DNA of 33,671 nt from NCBI GenBank assembly GCA_964389685.1, contig CAYMFM010000042.1, positions 1 through 33,671 on the forward strand, written 5' to 3'. Positions 8,804-18,203 of this stretch are shown here, in pieces. Within the stretch, counting starts at the first letter, position 1. Every line of letters starts with the position of its first letter. The DNA is from G020353115 sp964389685 (GTDB lineage Bacteria > Bacteroidota > Bacteroidia > Bacteroidales > VadinHA17). A program made the position numbers and the translations under genes. The notes beneath the pieces are model-generated. The model had not been told where the DNA came from. It made no database searches and saw nothing but the letters and a program-made list of their open reading frames with translations.

Positions 8804-10324
8804 ATGAGAAATAAAGTTTTACTGGTTATCCTCGATGGTTGGGGAATCGGAGATAAAACGGTCTCCGATGCGATCTACAATGGAGATACCCCGAACATGG
8901 ATGAGTTTTTAGCTGCCTGGCCAAATGCAACCCTCAGAACCAGTGGTGAAAATGTCGGATTGCCTGAAGGACAGATGGGAAATTCAGAAGTGGGCCATCT
9001 GAATATTGGTGCCGGACGAGTGGTTTATCAGGACCTGGTAAAAATAAATAAAGCAGTGCAAGACAATTCCATTACTGAAAATCCCCACCTTGTTGATGCT
9101 TTCCATTATGCCCGGGATAACCATAAAAGTGTGCATTTTATCGGTCTGGTGTCTGATGGGGGTGTCCATTCACTGAATGAGCACCTGTATAAACTGTGTG
9201 ATCTGACCGGTGACTATGGGCTGGATAAGGTGTTTATCCATGCCCTGACCGATGGCAGAGACACTGATCCGAGGAGTGGTCTCGGATTTATCAGGGAACT
9301 GGAAGAGTACCTGAAGCATTCGAATGGAACCATTGCAACCCTGGCTGGCAGGTATTATACCATGGACCGGGATAATCGCTGGGAACGGATTAAAACCGGA
9401 TATGATGCCTTGGTAAAGGGAATTGGGAAAAAAACACGGTCCATCCAGGACGCCATGAAAGAGTCCTATGAGCAGGGTGTTACCGATGAATTCATAAAAC
9501 CCATCGTCAAAACAGACGCCACGGGTATGCCGGTTGGACAAATAAAACCGGATGATGTTGTAATCTGCTTCAATTTCCGGACCGATCGACTCAGGGAAAT
9601 TACCATAGCACTGACACAAAAAGATTTTCCGGAATTGGAGATGAAAACCATCCCGCTCCATTATCTAACCCTTACACGATATGATGATACATTTAAAAAT
9701 GTACTGGTAGTCTACGATAAAGAGCATGTAGCGAATACACTGGGGGAGATCATGGCAAATACCGGGAAAAAACAGATCAGGATCGCTGAAACGGAAAAAT
9801 ATGCTCATGTGACCTTTTTCTTTTCGGGAGGAAGAGAGGATGAATTTGAAAACGAGAAAAGAATAATGATCCCCTCACCAAAAGTGGCTACCTATGACCT
9901 GAAACCGGAAATGAGTGCCTATGAGGTGAAGGATGCCATTCTGCCGGAACTGCAAAAACAAACAGCCGATTTCATTTGCCTTAATTTTGCCAATGGAGAT
10001 ATGGTAGGCCACACCGGCGATTATGAGGCGATCCTGAAAGCCGTACATGCGGTGGATGAATGTGCAGGGGAAGTGGTCAGGACAGCCAGGGCAAACAACT
10101 ACTCCGTTTTGATTATTGCCGATCATGGGAACGCCGATAATGCCGTTAACCCGGATGGATCACCCAATACCGCCCATTCACTTAATCCTGTTCCTGTAAT
10201 CCTTATTTCAGGTCTGAAGCGGGGGTTGAAAGACGGAATTTTAGCGGATGTCGCACCAACCATCCTGGAAATGATGGAAATAGAAATACCGGAAGAGATG
10301 ACCGGCAAAAGCCTGCTCGTTTAA
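8804..10324 (+). CDS. gpmI: 2,3-bisphosphoglycerate-independent phosphoglycerate mutase
   Basis: Interconverts 3- and 2-phosphoglycerate in glycolysis and gluconeogenesis in the cytoplasm, using two metal ions and a phosphoserine. From the start used here the protein has 506 residues, the usual family length. Visible motifs: VILDGWGIGD with metal-binding Asp11, NSEVGHLNIGAG with the catalytic Ser61, TDGRDTDP, FNFRTDR, the late ADHGNADN metal site and the HSLNPVPVIL segment. An in-frame ATG 57 nt upstream (8747) would add 19 residues with no counterpart in the family, so the Met at 8804 (MRNKVLLVILDGWG) is preferred. A terminator lies upstream and a -7 box at 8700. The DUF3109 gene follows after 19 nt. 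Confidence 0.96.
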   Translation: MRNKVLLVILDGWGIGDKTVSDAIYNGDTPNMDEFLAAWPNATLRTSGENVGLPEGQMGNSEVGHLNIGAGRVVYQDLVKINKAVQDNSITENPHLVDAFHYARDNHKSVHFIGLVSDGGVHSLNEHLYKLCDLTGDYGLDKVFIHALTDGRDTDPRSGLGFIRELEEYLKHSNGTIATLAGRYYTMDRDNRWERIKTGYDALVKGIGKKTRSIQDAMKESYEQGVTDEFIKPIVKTDATGMPVGQIKPDDVVICFNFRTDRLREITIALTQKDFPELEMKTIPLHYLTLTRYDDTFKNVLVVYDKEHVANTLGEIMANTGKKQIRIAETEKYAHVTFFFSGGREDEFENEKRIMIPSPKVATYDLKPEMSAYEVKDAILPELQKQTADFICLNFANGDMVGHTGDYEAILKAVHAVDECAGEVVRTARANNYSVLIIADHGNADNAVNPDGSPNTAHSLNPVPVILISGLKRGLKDGILADVAPTILEMMEIEIPEEMTGKSLLV

Positions 10325-10343
10325 CCCTGTTATCCATACTCGT

Positions 10344-10910
10344 TTGATACAGATAGGTAACGCCATAGTGAGTTTAGATATCATTGAAAAACAATTTGTG
10401 TGTGACCTTGCCAGTTGCAAGGGCGAATGCTGTCTCTATGGTGATTCGGGTGCTCCCCTTGAACCGGAAGAAGGAATCATACTGGAGCAGATCTACGAAA
10501 AGGTAAAACCCTTTTTGCGGCCTGAAGGAATTCAATCAATTGAAGAAATAGGTACAAGCATGACCGATGCAGACGGTGACCTGGTTACTCCCCTGATCAT
10601 GAACAGGGAGTGCGCCTATACCCTGATCGAGGAGGGAATATATAAGTGTGCCATCGAAAGAGCTTATCAAAAAAAAAGGATAACATTCAGAAAACCAGCT
10701 TCCTGTCATCTATTCCCGGTGAAAGTTAAGAACCATTCCGGGTTTAACAGCGTGAATTATGAACCGTGGGAGATCTGTAAACCGGCCAGAATCCTCGGAG
10801 AAAAAATGGGAATACCCGTGTACAGGTTTCTGAAGGATCCGTTGATCCGGAAATTTGGAAAACAATGGTACAGGGAACTGGAAATAGCAGCACGAAGCAT
10901 AACCCGGTAA
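10344..10910 (+). CDS. DUF3109 family protein (cysteine-rich, putative Fe-S or Zn binding)
   Basis: 188 residues, matching the small Bacteroidota DUF3109 family, whose members typically begin MIQI and carry a CxxxCC cluster. Here translation appears to start at a TTG codon (10344), giving MIQIGNAIVSLD; no ATG lies nearby in frame, so the family-like N-terminus supports the TTG. Cysteines sit in CDLASCKGECC (residues about 20-30), then ECAYTL, YKCAIE, ASCHLFPV and EICKPA, a pattern resembling YkgJ/UPF0153 metal-cluster proteins. The biochemical function is unknown. It follows gpmI by 19 nt and is probably cotranscribed with it. Confidence 0.85.
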   Translation: MIQIGNAIVSLDIIEKQFVCDLASCKGECCLYGDSGAPLEPEEGIILEQIYEKVKPFLRPEGIQSIEEIGTSMTDADGDLVTPLIMNRECAYTLIEEGIYKCAIERAYQKKRITFRKPASCHLFPVKVKNHSGFNSVNYEPWEICKPARILGEKMGIPVYRFLKDPLIRKFGKQWYRELEIAARSITR

Positions 10911-10993
10911 CAACTGTAAAATCCGGGTTAAATGAATGCGTAATATGCAGAACCCACATTGTAACAGTTAATCATATAATCTATCAATAAACA

Positions 10994-12364
10994 ATGGAAA
11001 AAGTTACAAAATACATTGATGAGAACAGACAACGGTTCCTGGATGAATTGTTCGACTTCATCCGGATACCATCGGTCAGTGCAAAACCCGAGCATAAGAA
11101 AGATATGGCCAGGGCTACAGAATTTATTAAGGATAAACTCCTGGAAGCCGGCGCTGATAAAGCAGAGGTTTTTACAACACAGGGACATCCCATAGTGTAT
11201 GGTGAAAAAATGGTGGACAAGGATGCCCCGACAGTCCTCGTCTATGGACATTATGATGTTCAACCAGCCGAACCGTTTGAGCTTTGGGATTCTCCGCCCT
11301 TTGAACCGGAAATCCGGGACGAAAAAATATATGCCCGGGGAGCAGATGACGATAAAGGGCAGCTGTTTATGCATGTGAAAGCATTTGAATACATGAATCG
11401 TACGGATGCCCTCACCTGTAACATCAAATTTATGATCGAAGGCGAAGAGGAGATCGGCTCACCCAGCCTGAAAAAGTTTTGTGTTGACCATAAAGAACTG
11501 CTCATGTCCGATGTCATCCTCGTCTCCGATACTACGATGATCGCACCGGATATCCCTTCCATTACCGTTGGATTGCGTGGTCTGAGTTATATGGAAGTGG
11601 AAGTGAGCGGACCAAACCGGGATTTACATTCTGGACTCTATGGCGGGGCGGTGGCAAATCCGGCTAATGTTCTTGCTAAAATGATTGCATCACTTACCGA
11701 TGAAAACAACCGGATTACCATACCGGGCTTTTACGAAGATGTGCTGGAAGTAAGCAGGGAAGAGAGAGATGAAATGGCAAAAAGGCCATTTAACCTGGAT
11801 GAATTTAAAAAATCGATCAATATCGACCACGAGTCAGGTGAAGAAGGATTTACAACACTCGAGAGAACAGGGATAAGGCCTTCTCTCGATGTGAATGGAA
11901 TTTGGGGAGGATTTACCGGTGAAGGAGCAAAAACAATCCTTCCTTCCAAAGCTTCCGCTAAAATATCCATGCGACTCGTACCAAACCAGAAATCAAAGAA
12001 GATCGATAAACTGTTTGAAGATTATTTTAAATCCATTGCTCCCGATGGCGTGAAAGTTAAGGTTAAAAGCCTTCACGGAGGTGAAGGGTATGTCTCACCC
12101 ATCGATACAATTGCTTACCAGGCAGCAAGCAAAGCCTGTGAGGTTACCTTCGGGAAAAACCCCATACCGGTCAGAAGTGGAGGAAGTATCCCCATCATCT
12201 CCGATTTCGAACAGGTGCTGGGAGTGAAATCCATCTTGCTGGGCTTCGGACTCGATTCGGATGCTATCCATAGCCCGAACGAAAATTATCCCCTGTTTAA
12301 CTTTTTCAAAGGAATAGAAACCATTCCGGCATTCTTTCGCTATTTCGCAGAGATGATGAAATGA
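10994..12364 (+). CDS. M20 family dipeptidase/metallopeptidase
   Basis: 456 residues, cytoplasmic (no signal peptide). M20 enzymes use two Zn ions to hydrolyse dipeptides or acylated amino acids. Visible elements: the first metal His and Asp in VYGHYDVQPAEP (His about 86), the bridging Asp in ARGADDDKGQ (about 118), the catalytic Glu pair in EGEEEIGSPSL (about 150), the dimerisation-domain HSGLYGGAVANP, VRSGGSIPII near the substrate pocket, and a last metal His in AIHSPNENYP (about 426). Length and motif order fit the M20 dipeptidase group (PepV/CNDP-like). Specificity cannot be read from sequence. An AT-rich terminator follows at 12460. Confidence 0.92.
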   Translation: MEKVTKYIDENRQRFLDELFDFIRIPSVSAKPEHKKDMARATEFIKDKLLEAGADKAEVFTTQGHPIVYGEKMVDKDAPTVLVYGHYDVQPAEPFELWDSPPFEPEIRDEKIYARGADDDKGQLFMHVKAFEYMNRTDALTCNIKFMIEGEEEIGSPSLKKFCVDHKELLMSDVILVSDTTMIAPDIPSITVGLRGLSYMEVEVSGPNRDLHSGLYGGAVANPANVLAKMIASLTDENNRITIPGFYEDVLEVSREERDEMAKRPFNLDEFKKSINIDHESGEEGFTTLERTGIRPSLDVNGIWGGFTGEGAKTILPSKASAKISMRLVPNQKSKKIDKLFEDYFKSIAPDGVKVKVKSLHGGEGYVSPIDTIAYQAASKACEVTFGKNPIPVRSGGSIPIISDFEQVLGVKSILLGFGLDSDAIHSPNENYPLFNFFKGIETIPAFFRYFAEMMK

Positions 12365-12459
12365 AAAATGTACCGTTCAAAAAGATTGACCTTTCAAAAG
12401 CAAAAAATACCAAATTACGAAGTACAAATCACAAATAAATTCCAGTCATCAATAAATCA

Positions 12460-12497
12460 AATTCCAATAATTTGTGTTGATTATTGGAATTTTTTTT
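12460..12497 (+). terminator. Rho-independent terminator after the M20 peptidase gene
   Basis: AATTCCAATAA (12460-12470) and TTATTGGAATT (12481-12491) form an 11-bp stem with a 10-nt loop, followed directly by a T-tract to about 12497. The stem is AT-rich but perfect. Confidence 0.75.
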
Positions 12498-12535
12498 CGG
12501 TTTATTCTTCGATTTATGGTTGGTTGAAATTTTTC

Positions 12536-12568
12536 TTTTTTTTTTGATGGCTGCCATCAAAAAAAAAA
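12536..12568. repeat. Perfect T10-GATGG / CCATC-A10 palindrome
   Basis: Ten T, then GATGG, the loop CTG, CCATC, then ten A: a 15-bp perfectly paired stem with a 3-nt loop. The T and A tracts are inside the stem rather than after it, so it is not an ordinary terminator on either strand. It lies about 75 nt upstream of the glnN -7 box. Confidence 0.8.
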
Positions 12569-12643
12569 GGGGTATGTTGAGAAAATGTTCATAAAATAAT
12601 GCTTAGGGTATAAAAAAGGGGGGGTAATCAGAAAAATATAGTC

Positions 12644-12651
12644 TATTTTTG
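12644..12651 (+). promoter_or_regulatory. glnN: Candidate -7 element for glnN
   Basis: TATTTTTG matches TAnnTTTG and lies 25 nt upstream of the glnN ATG. At the expected -33 distance there is a run of G (12618-12624) rather than TTTG, which would suit an activator-dependent promoter, but this is inference. Confidence 0.5.
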
Positions 12652-12676
12652 GCCATACCTGAAAAAAATAAATAAA

Positions 12677-14866
12677 ATGGCTGAATTACGATTTAAAGCA
12701 TTACAGGAAGTCTTTTCCCGTCAACCCAGAGAGGTTCTGTTTCCATCCAACAAGATCTCAGATTATTTTGGCATTCGGGTCTTTGACCAGCAGAAAATGC
12801 AGAAGTACTTATCCAAAGAGGCTTACGAAAGCATTAAGAAGGCGACTAATAAAGGGACCACAATTGACCGGAAACTGGCTGACCAGGTGGCCGCCGGAAT
12901 GCGTGATTGGGCAATCAGCATGGGCGTGACCCATTATACACACTGGTTCCATCCCTTAACTGACGGGACAGCTGAGAAACACGATAGTTTCATTGAATTT
13001 GGAGATTACGGAGGACTGATAGAGAACTTCTCAGGGGAGTTGCTGGTTCAACAGGAACCGGATGCATCCAGTTTTCCCAGTGGAGGGTTGCGAAATACCT
13101 TCGAAGCACGGGGGTATACCGCATGGGATATCTCCTCTCCAGCCTTTCTTGTTGATACTACGCTGTGCATACCGACGGTTTTTGTTGCATACACCGGGGA
13201 GGCACTCGATTATAAAACCCCTTTGTTGAAAGCGTTGAGTCTGATCGATAAGGCCGCCGTAGACGTTTGCCAGTACTTCGATAAAAATGTGAACAAAATA
13301 ATGGCTACCCTGGGATGGGAACAGGAGTATTTCCTGATCGATTCAGCCCTTTATAATGCACGCCCTGACCTGATCCTGACAGAGCGAACCCTGATGGGGC
13401 ATCAGTCTTCCAAAGACCAGCAGCTTAATGATCACTATTTTAGTTCGATCCCGGAACGGGTAAAAGCCTTTATGCAGGATTTTGAGATCGAAGCATTTAA
13501 GCTGGGCATTCCCATTAAAACAAGGCATAATGAAGTGGCTCCCAACCAGTTTGAATGTGCCCCAATATTTGAAGAAGCAAACCTCTCCACGGACCATAAC
13601 CAGATGACCATGGATATTATGAAGAAGGTTGCCATGAAACATAATTTCAGGATATTGCTCCATGAAAAACCATTTGCAGGAATCAATGGATCAGGCAAAC
13701 ACATCAACTGGTCATTGTTGACCGATACCGGGGTAAATCTCCTATCTCCGGGAAAAAATCCAAAACAGAACCTCCTCTTTCTTACCTTTCTCGTCAATGT
13801 GATAAAAGCCGTTCATGATAACCAGGATTTGCTTCGTGCAAGTATACTAACTGCCAGCAATTCCCATCGCCTGGGGGCAAATGAGGCTCCTCCCGCTATT
13901 ATCTCCGTTTTTTTGGGTTCACAGCTTACATCAACTTTAGATGATATCGTGGAAAAAGTGACGGATAAAAAAATGAGTCCTGACCTGAAAACTGAATTGA
14001 AACTGGGTATTGGTAAAATACCTGAGATCTTGCTGGACAATACCGACAGAAACAGGACCTCCCCATTCGCCTTTACCGGTAACCGGTTTGAATTTCGGGC
14101 TGTTGGAGCTTCTGCCAATTGTGCCTGTGCCATGATCGCATTGAATGCCTCTGTAGCAAATCAGCTAATTAAGTTCAAGAAGGATGTGGATCTGTTTATT
14201 AACAAAGGCAGAAAAAAAGATGAAGCCATCTTCCAGGTGTTGAAAAAATACATTGTCGATTCGGAGAAAATACGGTTTGAAGGGGATGGGTATAGTGAGG
14301 AGTGGAAAAAAGACGCAGAAAAAAGAGGGTTGACCAACATAATCTCTGTTCCTGAATCCCTGACTAAATATCTGACTGACAAGGCAAGAGAAGTTTTGAT
14401 CGGAAACAGGATATTTGATGAAAAGGAACTGGAGGGACGGGTTGATGTGGAGTTTGAAAAATTTACAAAAAAAATCCAGATCGAAGCTCGTGTACTGGGA
14501 GACCTGGCAATAAACCATATTGTTCCAACCGCGATTGAGTATCAGAACACCCTGATAGCCAATGTTAAAGGATTGCTGGAAATCTATGAAGAAAAGGATT
14601 TTGAAGCACTTGCCGGTGCAAGAAAGGAGATGATAAAGGAGATATCAAACCACATTTCAAACATCAAGAAAAAGGTCCACGATATGATTGAAGAACGCAA
14701 AATAGCAAACAAAATATCCGATGTGAGAGAGCAGGCTTTTGCGTATGACCAAAATGTGAGACCTTATCTGGCTGATATCAGGAGACATGTTGACAAACTT
14801 GAACTGGCCGTTGACAACGAAATCTGGCCCCTGCCCAAATACCGGGAATTATTATTTACCCGGTAA
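12677..14866 (+). CDS. glnN: Glutamine synthetase type III
   Basis: ATP-dependent synthesis of glutamine from glutamate and ammonia in the cytoplasm; type III enzymes are about 700-730 residues long, far longer than types I and II, and are typical of Bacteroidota. The 729-residue product has the GSIII N-terminal domain (SDYFGIRVFDQQKM, then THYTHWFHPLTDGTAEKHDS), the catalytic core motifs TRHNEVAPNQFE, GINGSGKHINWSL and NRTSPFAFTGNRFEFRAVG, and the long C-terminal helical extension (about 550-729). The start follows an A-rich leader with a -7 box 25 nt upstream. It appears to be a single-gene unit. Confidence 0.97.
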   Translation: MAELRFKALQEVFSRQPREVLFPSNKISDYFGIRVFDQQKMQKYLSKEAYESIKKATNKGTTIDRKLADQVAAGMRDWAISMGVTHYTHWFHPLTDGTAEKHDSFIEFGDYGGLIENFSGELLVQQEPDASSFPSGGLRNTFEARGYTAWDISSPAFLVDTTLCIPTVFVAYTGEALDYKTPLLKALSLIDKAAVDVCQYFDKNVNKIMATLGWEQEYFLIDSALYNARPDLILTERTLMGHQSSKDQQLNDHYFSSIPERVKAFMQDFEIEAFKLGIPIKTRHNEVAPNQFECAPIFEEANLSTDHNQMTMDIMKKVAMKHNFRILLHEKPFAGINGSGKHINWSLLTDTGVNLLSPGKNPKQNLLFLTFLVNVIKAVHDNQDLLRASILTASNSHRLGANEAPPAIISVFLGSQLTSTLDDIVEKVTDKKMSPDLKTELKLGIGKIPEILLDNTDRNRTSPFAFTGNRFEFRAVGASANCACAMIALNASVANQLIKFKKDVDLFINKGRKKDEAIFQVLKKYIVDSEKIRFEGDGYSEEWKKDAEKRGLTNIISVPESLTKYLTDKAREVLIGNRIFDEKELEGRVDVEFEKFTKKIQIEARVLGDLAINHIVPTAIEYQNTLIANVKGLLEIYEEKDFEALAGARKEMIKEISNHISNIKKKVHDMIEERKIANKISDVREQAFAYDQNVRPYLADIRRHVDKLELAVDNEIWPLPKYRELLFTR

Positions 14867-14931
14867 TCGCCGATTTTTTATTTGATAGAAAAATAATTAT
14901 TTTTATCAACCGTTGTAACAGAAAAAAGGAT

Positions 14932-16923
14932 ATGGGTAAACGTTGCTTTTTCCTCGCAGTAATCTTTCTTTTAACGATCTCACTGGACAGTTCTGCCCAA
15001 AAGAAAAGAACTGAAAAGGCTGATGAAGCCTATGATGCAGGTGAGTATTACGAGGCGATCGACCTGTATAAAGATGCCTACTCCGTCATCCAGGATAAGG
15101 TTGAAAGAAACAGGGTCGTGTTCATGATTGCTGAGTGTTACCGTAAAACAAACGATCCGCGAAGGGCTGAATTGTGGTACAAGAAAGCCATCGGCAGGGA
15201 TTTCCCCGATCCCATTGCTCAGCTTCGCTATGCCGATGCCATGAAGATGAACATGAAATATGAAGATGCTATCGATGAATATAAACGGTATAAAGAACTT
15301 GTTCCGGCTGACCCCAGAGCAGATAACGGAATCCTTTCCTGCGAACTTGCCCTGCAATGGATGGAGAATCCTATCGGCTATGAAGTCCAGGATATGAAGT
15401 ATTTTAACTCCAAGGGAATTGATTTTAGTCCGGCATTCGCCAGGGACGATTACCAGGTGGTCTATTTTACCTCCTCCAGAGATGAAGCACTCGGGAATAA
15501 GACACATGGTGCCACTGGCGAGGATTTTACCGATATATTTGAATCAAAACTCGACCGTAAGGGAAAATGGAGCGTTCCGGTACCGGTCGAAGGACCGGTA
15601 AATTCCGAATTTGAAGACGGTACACCTTCTTTTACAGAGGATTATGAAACCATGTACTTCTCAAGGTGCGAGATCAGCAAAAGAAAAACCCTGGGATGTA
15701 AAATCTTTGTCGCTAACCGTACAGGAGAAAACTGGGGTACACCAAAACCCCTGGAAATCCTATCCGATAGCCTGGTTACAGCTCATCCATCCATCTCTGC
15801 TGATGAATTAACACTCTATTTTGTCTCCGATATTGAAGGAGGTTTCGGGGGTAAGGACCTATGGAAGATTACCAGAGAATCCAAAGGATCCGATTGGGGT
15901 AAACCCGTCAATATGGGCCCTGAAATAAATACTCAGGGAGACGAGGTTTTTCCGTATATCCATCCCGACGGTACACTTTACTTCTCGTCAAACGGACACA
16001 TTGGAATGGGAGGGCTCGATATTTTCAGAGCTACACTCGGAGAGGATAACCACTGGAAAATTGAAAATATGCAGCACCCGATAAACTCATTTGCTGATGA
16101 CTTCGGGATCGTTTTTGAAACAGGGATGGAACGGGGATTCTTCAGCTCTGCCAGAAAGGGCAGAGGAAATGATGATATCTATTCATTCGTCCTTCCTCCA
16201 TTGAAATTTAACCTCATCGGTGTGGTCCGGGATGAGAAGACCGAAGATGTTATCCCGGGTTCAACCGTAAAACTGATTGGAAGTGATGGACTGAATATTC
16301 AGACAGAAACAGGAGATGATGGAACATTTAGATTCATGCTGCAACCAAATACCGACTATGTGTTCCTTGCCTCCAAAGAGGGCTATCTGAATGGCAAAGG
16401 AAGGGAAACAACCAAAGGACAGGATCAAAGCAGGGATTTCAGGGCAACCATCTACATCGCATCCATAGCGAAGCCCATCGAACTATCCAATAGCAATGTC
16501 TTTTACGACTTTGCAAAATGGGACCTCCGGCCGGAAGCCATGGTCTCCCTCGATAAACTGGTTGAAACGTTAAATGACAATCCCAATGTAACCATCGAAT
16601 TGATGTCTCATACCGATTCAAGAGATACGGAAGAGTTTAACCTGGATCTTTCTCAGAAAAGAGCACAGTCCGTAGTCGAGTACCTCATTGAAAAAGGAAT
16701 CGACCCGGACAGGCTCTCAGCCAAAGGATATGGTGAGTCGACACCCAAAGTGGTGACCAAACGAATGGCTGAAGAGTATGATTTTCTGAATGAAAATGAT
16801 GTCTTGTCCGTAGAGTATATCGATCGCCTGGCTACTATTGAACAAAAGGAAATAGCCCACCAGATGAACCGCAGAACTGAATTCAGGGTCCTTACAACCG
16901 ACTACGAATTGGACGACCAATAA
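14932..16923 (+). CDS. PorE-like OmpA family protein (TPR, PD40 propeller, regulatory-like domain, OmpA)
   Basis: 663 residues. The signal peptide (about 1-22) ends at SSAQKK. TPR-like helices (about 25-130; ADEAYDAGEYYEAIDLYKDA) are followed by a WD40-like PD40 propeller (about 150-420) with repeats such as YFSSNGHIGMGGLDIF and GGFGGKDLW, a carboxypeptidase-regulatory-like domain (about 425-505; GVVRDEKTEDVIPGSTVKL) and a C-terminal OmpA peptidoglycan-binding domain (about 520-663; ELMSHTDSRDTEEFN, LSQKRAQSVVEYL). This is the domain order of PorE, a T9SS-associated periplasmic protein of Porphyromonas gingivalis, but Bacteroidota carry several paralogues of this design, so the gene name is withheld. 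It probably links the outer membrane to peptidoglycan. purM follows after 16 nt. Confidence 0.88.
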   Translation: MGKRCFFLAVIFLLTISLDSSAQKKRTEKADEAYDAGEYYEAIDLYKDAYSVIQDKVERNRVVFMIAECYRKTNDPRRAELWYKKAIGRDFPDPIAQLRYADAMKMNMKYEDAIDEYKRYKELVPADPRADNGILSCELALQWMENPIGYEVQDMKYFNSKGIDFSPAFARDDYQVVYFTSSRDEALGNKTHGATGEDFTDIFESKLDRKGKWSVPVPVEGPVNSEFEDGTPSFTEDYETMYFSRCEISKRKTLGCKIFVANRTGENWGTPKPLEILSDSLVTAHPSISADELTLYFVSDIEGGFGGKDLWKITRESKGSDWGKPVNMGPEINTQGDEVFPYIHPDGTLYFSSNGHIGMGGLDIFRATLGEDNHWKIENMQHPINSFADDFGIVFETGMERGFFSSARKGRGNDDIYSFVLPPLKFNLIGVVRDEKTEDVIPGSTVKLIGSDGLNIQTETGDDGTFRFMLQPNTDYVFLASKEGYLNGKGRETTKGQDQSRDFRATIYIASIAKPIELSNSNVFYDFAKWDLRPEAMVSLDKLVETLNDNPNVTIELMSHTDSRDTEEFNLDLSQKRAQSVVEYLIEKGIDPDRLSAKGYGESTPKVVTKRMAEEYDFLNENDVLSVEYIDRLATIEQKEIAHQMNRRTEFRVLTTDYELDDQ

Positions 16924-16939
16924 ATTAAGGTATTGCCTG

Positions 16940-18109
16940 ATGGAACAGACTTCCAGGTATCAACAACGGGGTGTTTCTTCAACCAAAAAGGAGGTTCACC
17001 AGGCTATTAAAGATGTGGACAAGGGGATCTTTCCCTCGGCATTTTGCAAGGTGATCCCGGACATACTTGCCGGTGATCCCGCCTGGTGCAACATCATGCA
17101 TGCCGATGGGGCAGGAACAAAATCTTCCCTGGCCTATCTCTATTGGAAAGAGACGGGTGACCTGTCCGTCTGGAAGGGAATTGCCCAGGATGCCATCGTC
17201 ATGAACCTGGATGACCTGTTGTGTGTTGGAGCAACAGAGAATATCCTGGCTTCTTCTACCATCGGAAGAAATAAAAACAGAATTCCTTCTGATGTGATTT
17301 CTGCTATCATTAACGGAACAGAAGAGCTGCTCTCGGAATTGCGAGACCTTGGAATAACTATTTTTTCAACCGGTGGTGAAACTGCCGATCTGGGAGACCT
17401 CGTGCGGACAATTATTGTCGATCAAACCGTTGCTTGCAGGATGAAACGAGAGGATGTTATCAGTAACCACAAGATTGCTGCAAACGATCTGATTATCGGA
17501 TTGTCTTCAACTGGCAAAGCAAGCTATGAACAGCAATACAATAGCGGTATGGGAAGCAATGGCCTTACCTCAGCCAGACACGACCTGTTTGCTAAATACC
17601 TTGCTAAAAAATACCCGGAAAGTTATGATCCGGAAATGCCTGATGAACTGGTTTATTCGGGAAAACTTAACCTTACCTCCACCATTGAATCACTTGGCCT
17701 GGATGCCGGTAAACTTGTTCTCTCCCCAACCCGAACCTATGCACCGGTGGTAAAAAAAATACTGGAAAACCACCGCGATAGCATCCATGGAATGATCCAT
17801 TGCTCAGGAGGAGCTCAAACAAAAATACTGCACTTTATCAATGATTTACACGTGGTGAAGGATAACCTGTTCCCCATTCCTCCCCTTTTCCGTATGATCA
17901 GGGAACAATCCGGAACCAGCATGAAAGAGATGTACCAGGTCTTTAATATGGGACACCGGTTTGAAATATATGTCCCACCATCCGTTGCTGAAGAGATAAT
18001 AGAAATATCAGAATCCTTAAACATCGAAGCACGGGTCGTTGGATATTGCGAAAAAGGAGAAGGAAAAAAATTGACTATCCGAAGTGAACACGGTACCTTC
18101 TGCTATTGA
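16940..18109 (+). CDS. purM: Phosphoribosylformylglycinamidine cyclo-ligase
   Basis: 389 residues. Converts formylglycinamidine ribonucleotide to aminoimidazole ribonucleotide with ATP, the fifth step of purine synthesis. Motifs of the PurM/PurL ATP-binding fold are visible: HADGAGTKSSLAYLYW, MNLDDLLCVGA, the glycine-rich STGGETADLGDLV, GLSSTGKASYEQQYNSGMGS and HCSGGAQTKILHF. It is somewhat longer than the roughly 345-residue enterobacterial enzyme, as usual for the Bacteroidota form. It begins 16 nt after the OmpA gene, so it may be read from the same transcript, although the functions are unrelated. Confidence 0.93.
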   Translation: MEQTSRYQQRGVSSTKKEVHQAIKDVDKGIFPSAFCKVIPDILAGDPAWCNIMHADGAGTKSSLAYLYWKETGDLSVWKGIAQDAIVMNLDDLLCVGATENILASSTIGRNKNRIPSDVISAIINGTEELLSELRDLGITIFSTGGETADLGDLVRTIIVDQTVACRMKREDVISNHKIAANDLIIGLSSTGKASYEQQYNSGMGSNGLTSARHDLFAKYLAKKYPESYDPEMPDELVYSGKLNLTSTIESLGLDAGKLVLSPTRTYAPVVKKILENHRDSIHGMIHCSGGAQTKILHFINDLHVVKDNLFPIPPLFRMIREQSGTSMKEMYQVFNMGHRFEIYVPPSVAEEIIEISESLNIEARVVGYCEKGEGKKLTIRSEHGTFCY

Positions 18110-18147
18110 CCCTGCATCTTTTTAACTCCTCTTACGGAAAAGACCTA

Positions 18148-18178
18148 TTGCTCCCAACCATTGAAATAGTTACCTTTG
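18148..18178 (+). promoter_or_regulatory. Promoter of the prfA-pyrF-DUF2851-channel operon
   Basis: TTG (18148-18150) and TACCTTTG (18171-18178) are 20 nt apart and match the Bacteroidota -33/-7 consensus. The -7 box lies 25 nt before the prfA ATG. Confidence 0.72.
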
Positions 18179-18203
18179 CCTACTAATGTAAAGGACCAAC
18201 AGC

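Larger units (their letters stand above)
12365..12676. other. AT-rich intergenic region upstream of glnN
   Basis: 312 nt without a gene. It contains the terminator of the M20 gene, a striking T10/A10 palindrome, an A6G7 homopolymer pair at 12612-12624 and a candidate -7 box for glnN; these are listed separately. I see no small ORF with coding character. Confidence 0.8.

Noticed and set aside
9170..9661. 163-residue ORF on the - strand
   Set aside because: It lies fully antisense to gpmI, a clear enzyme gene.
10901..10929. Hairpin AACCCGG/CCGGGTT as a terminator after the DUF3109 gene
   Set aside because: The loop is 15 nt and no T-tract follows; it overlaps the stop codon and may be chance.
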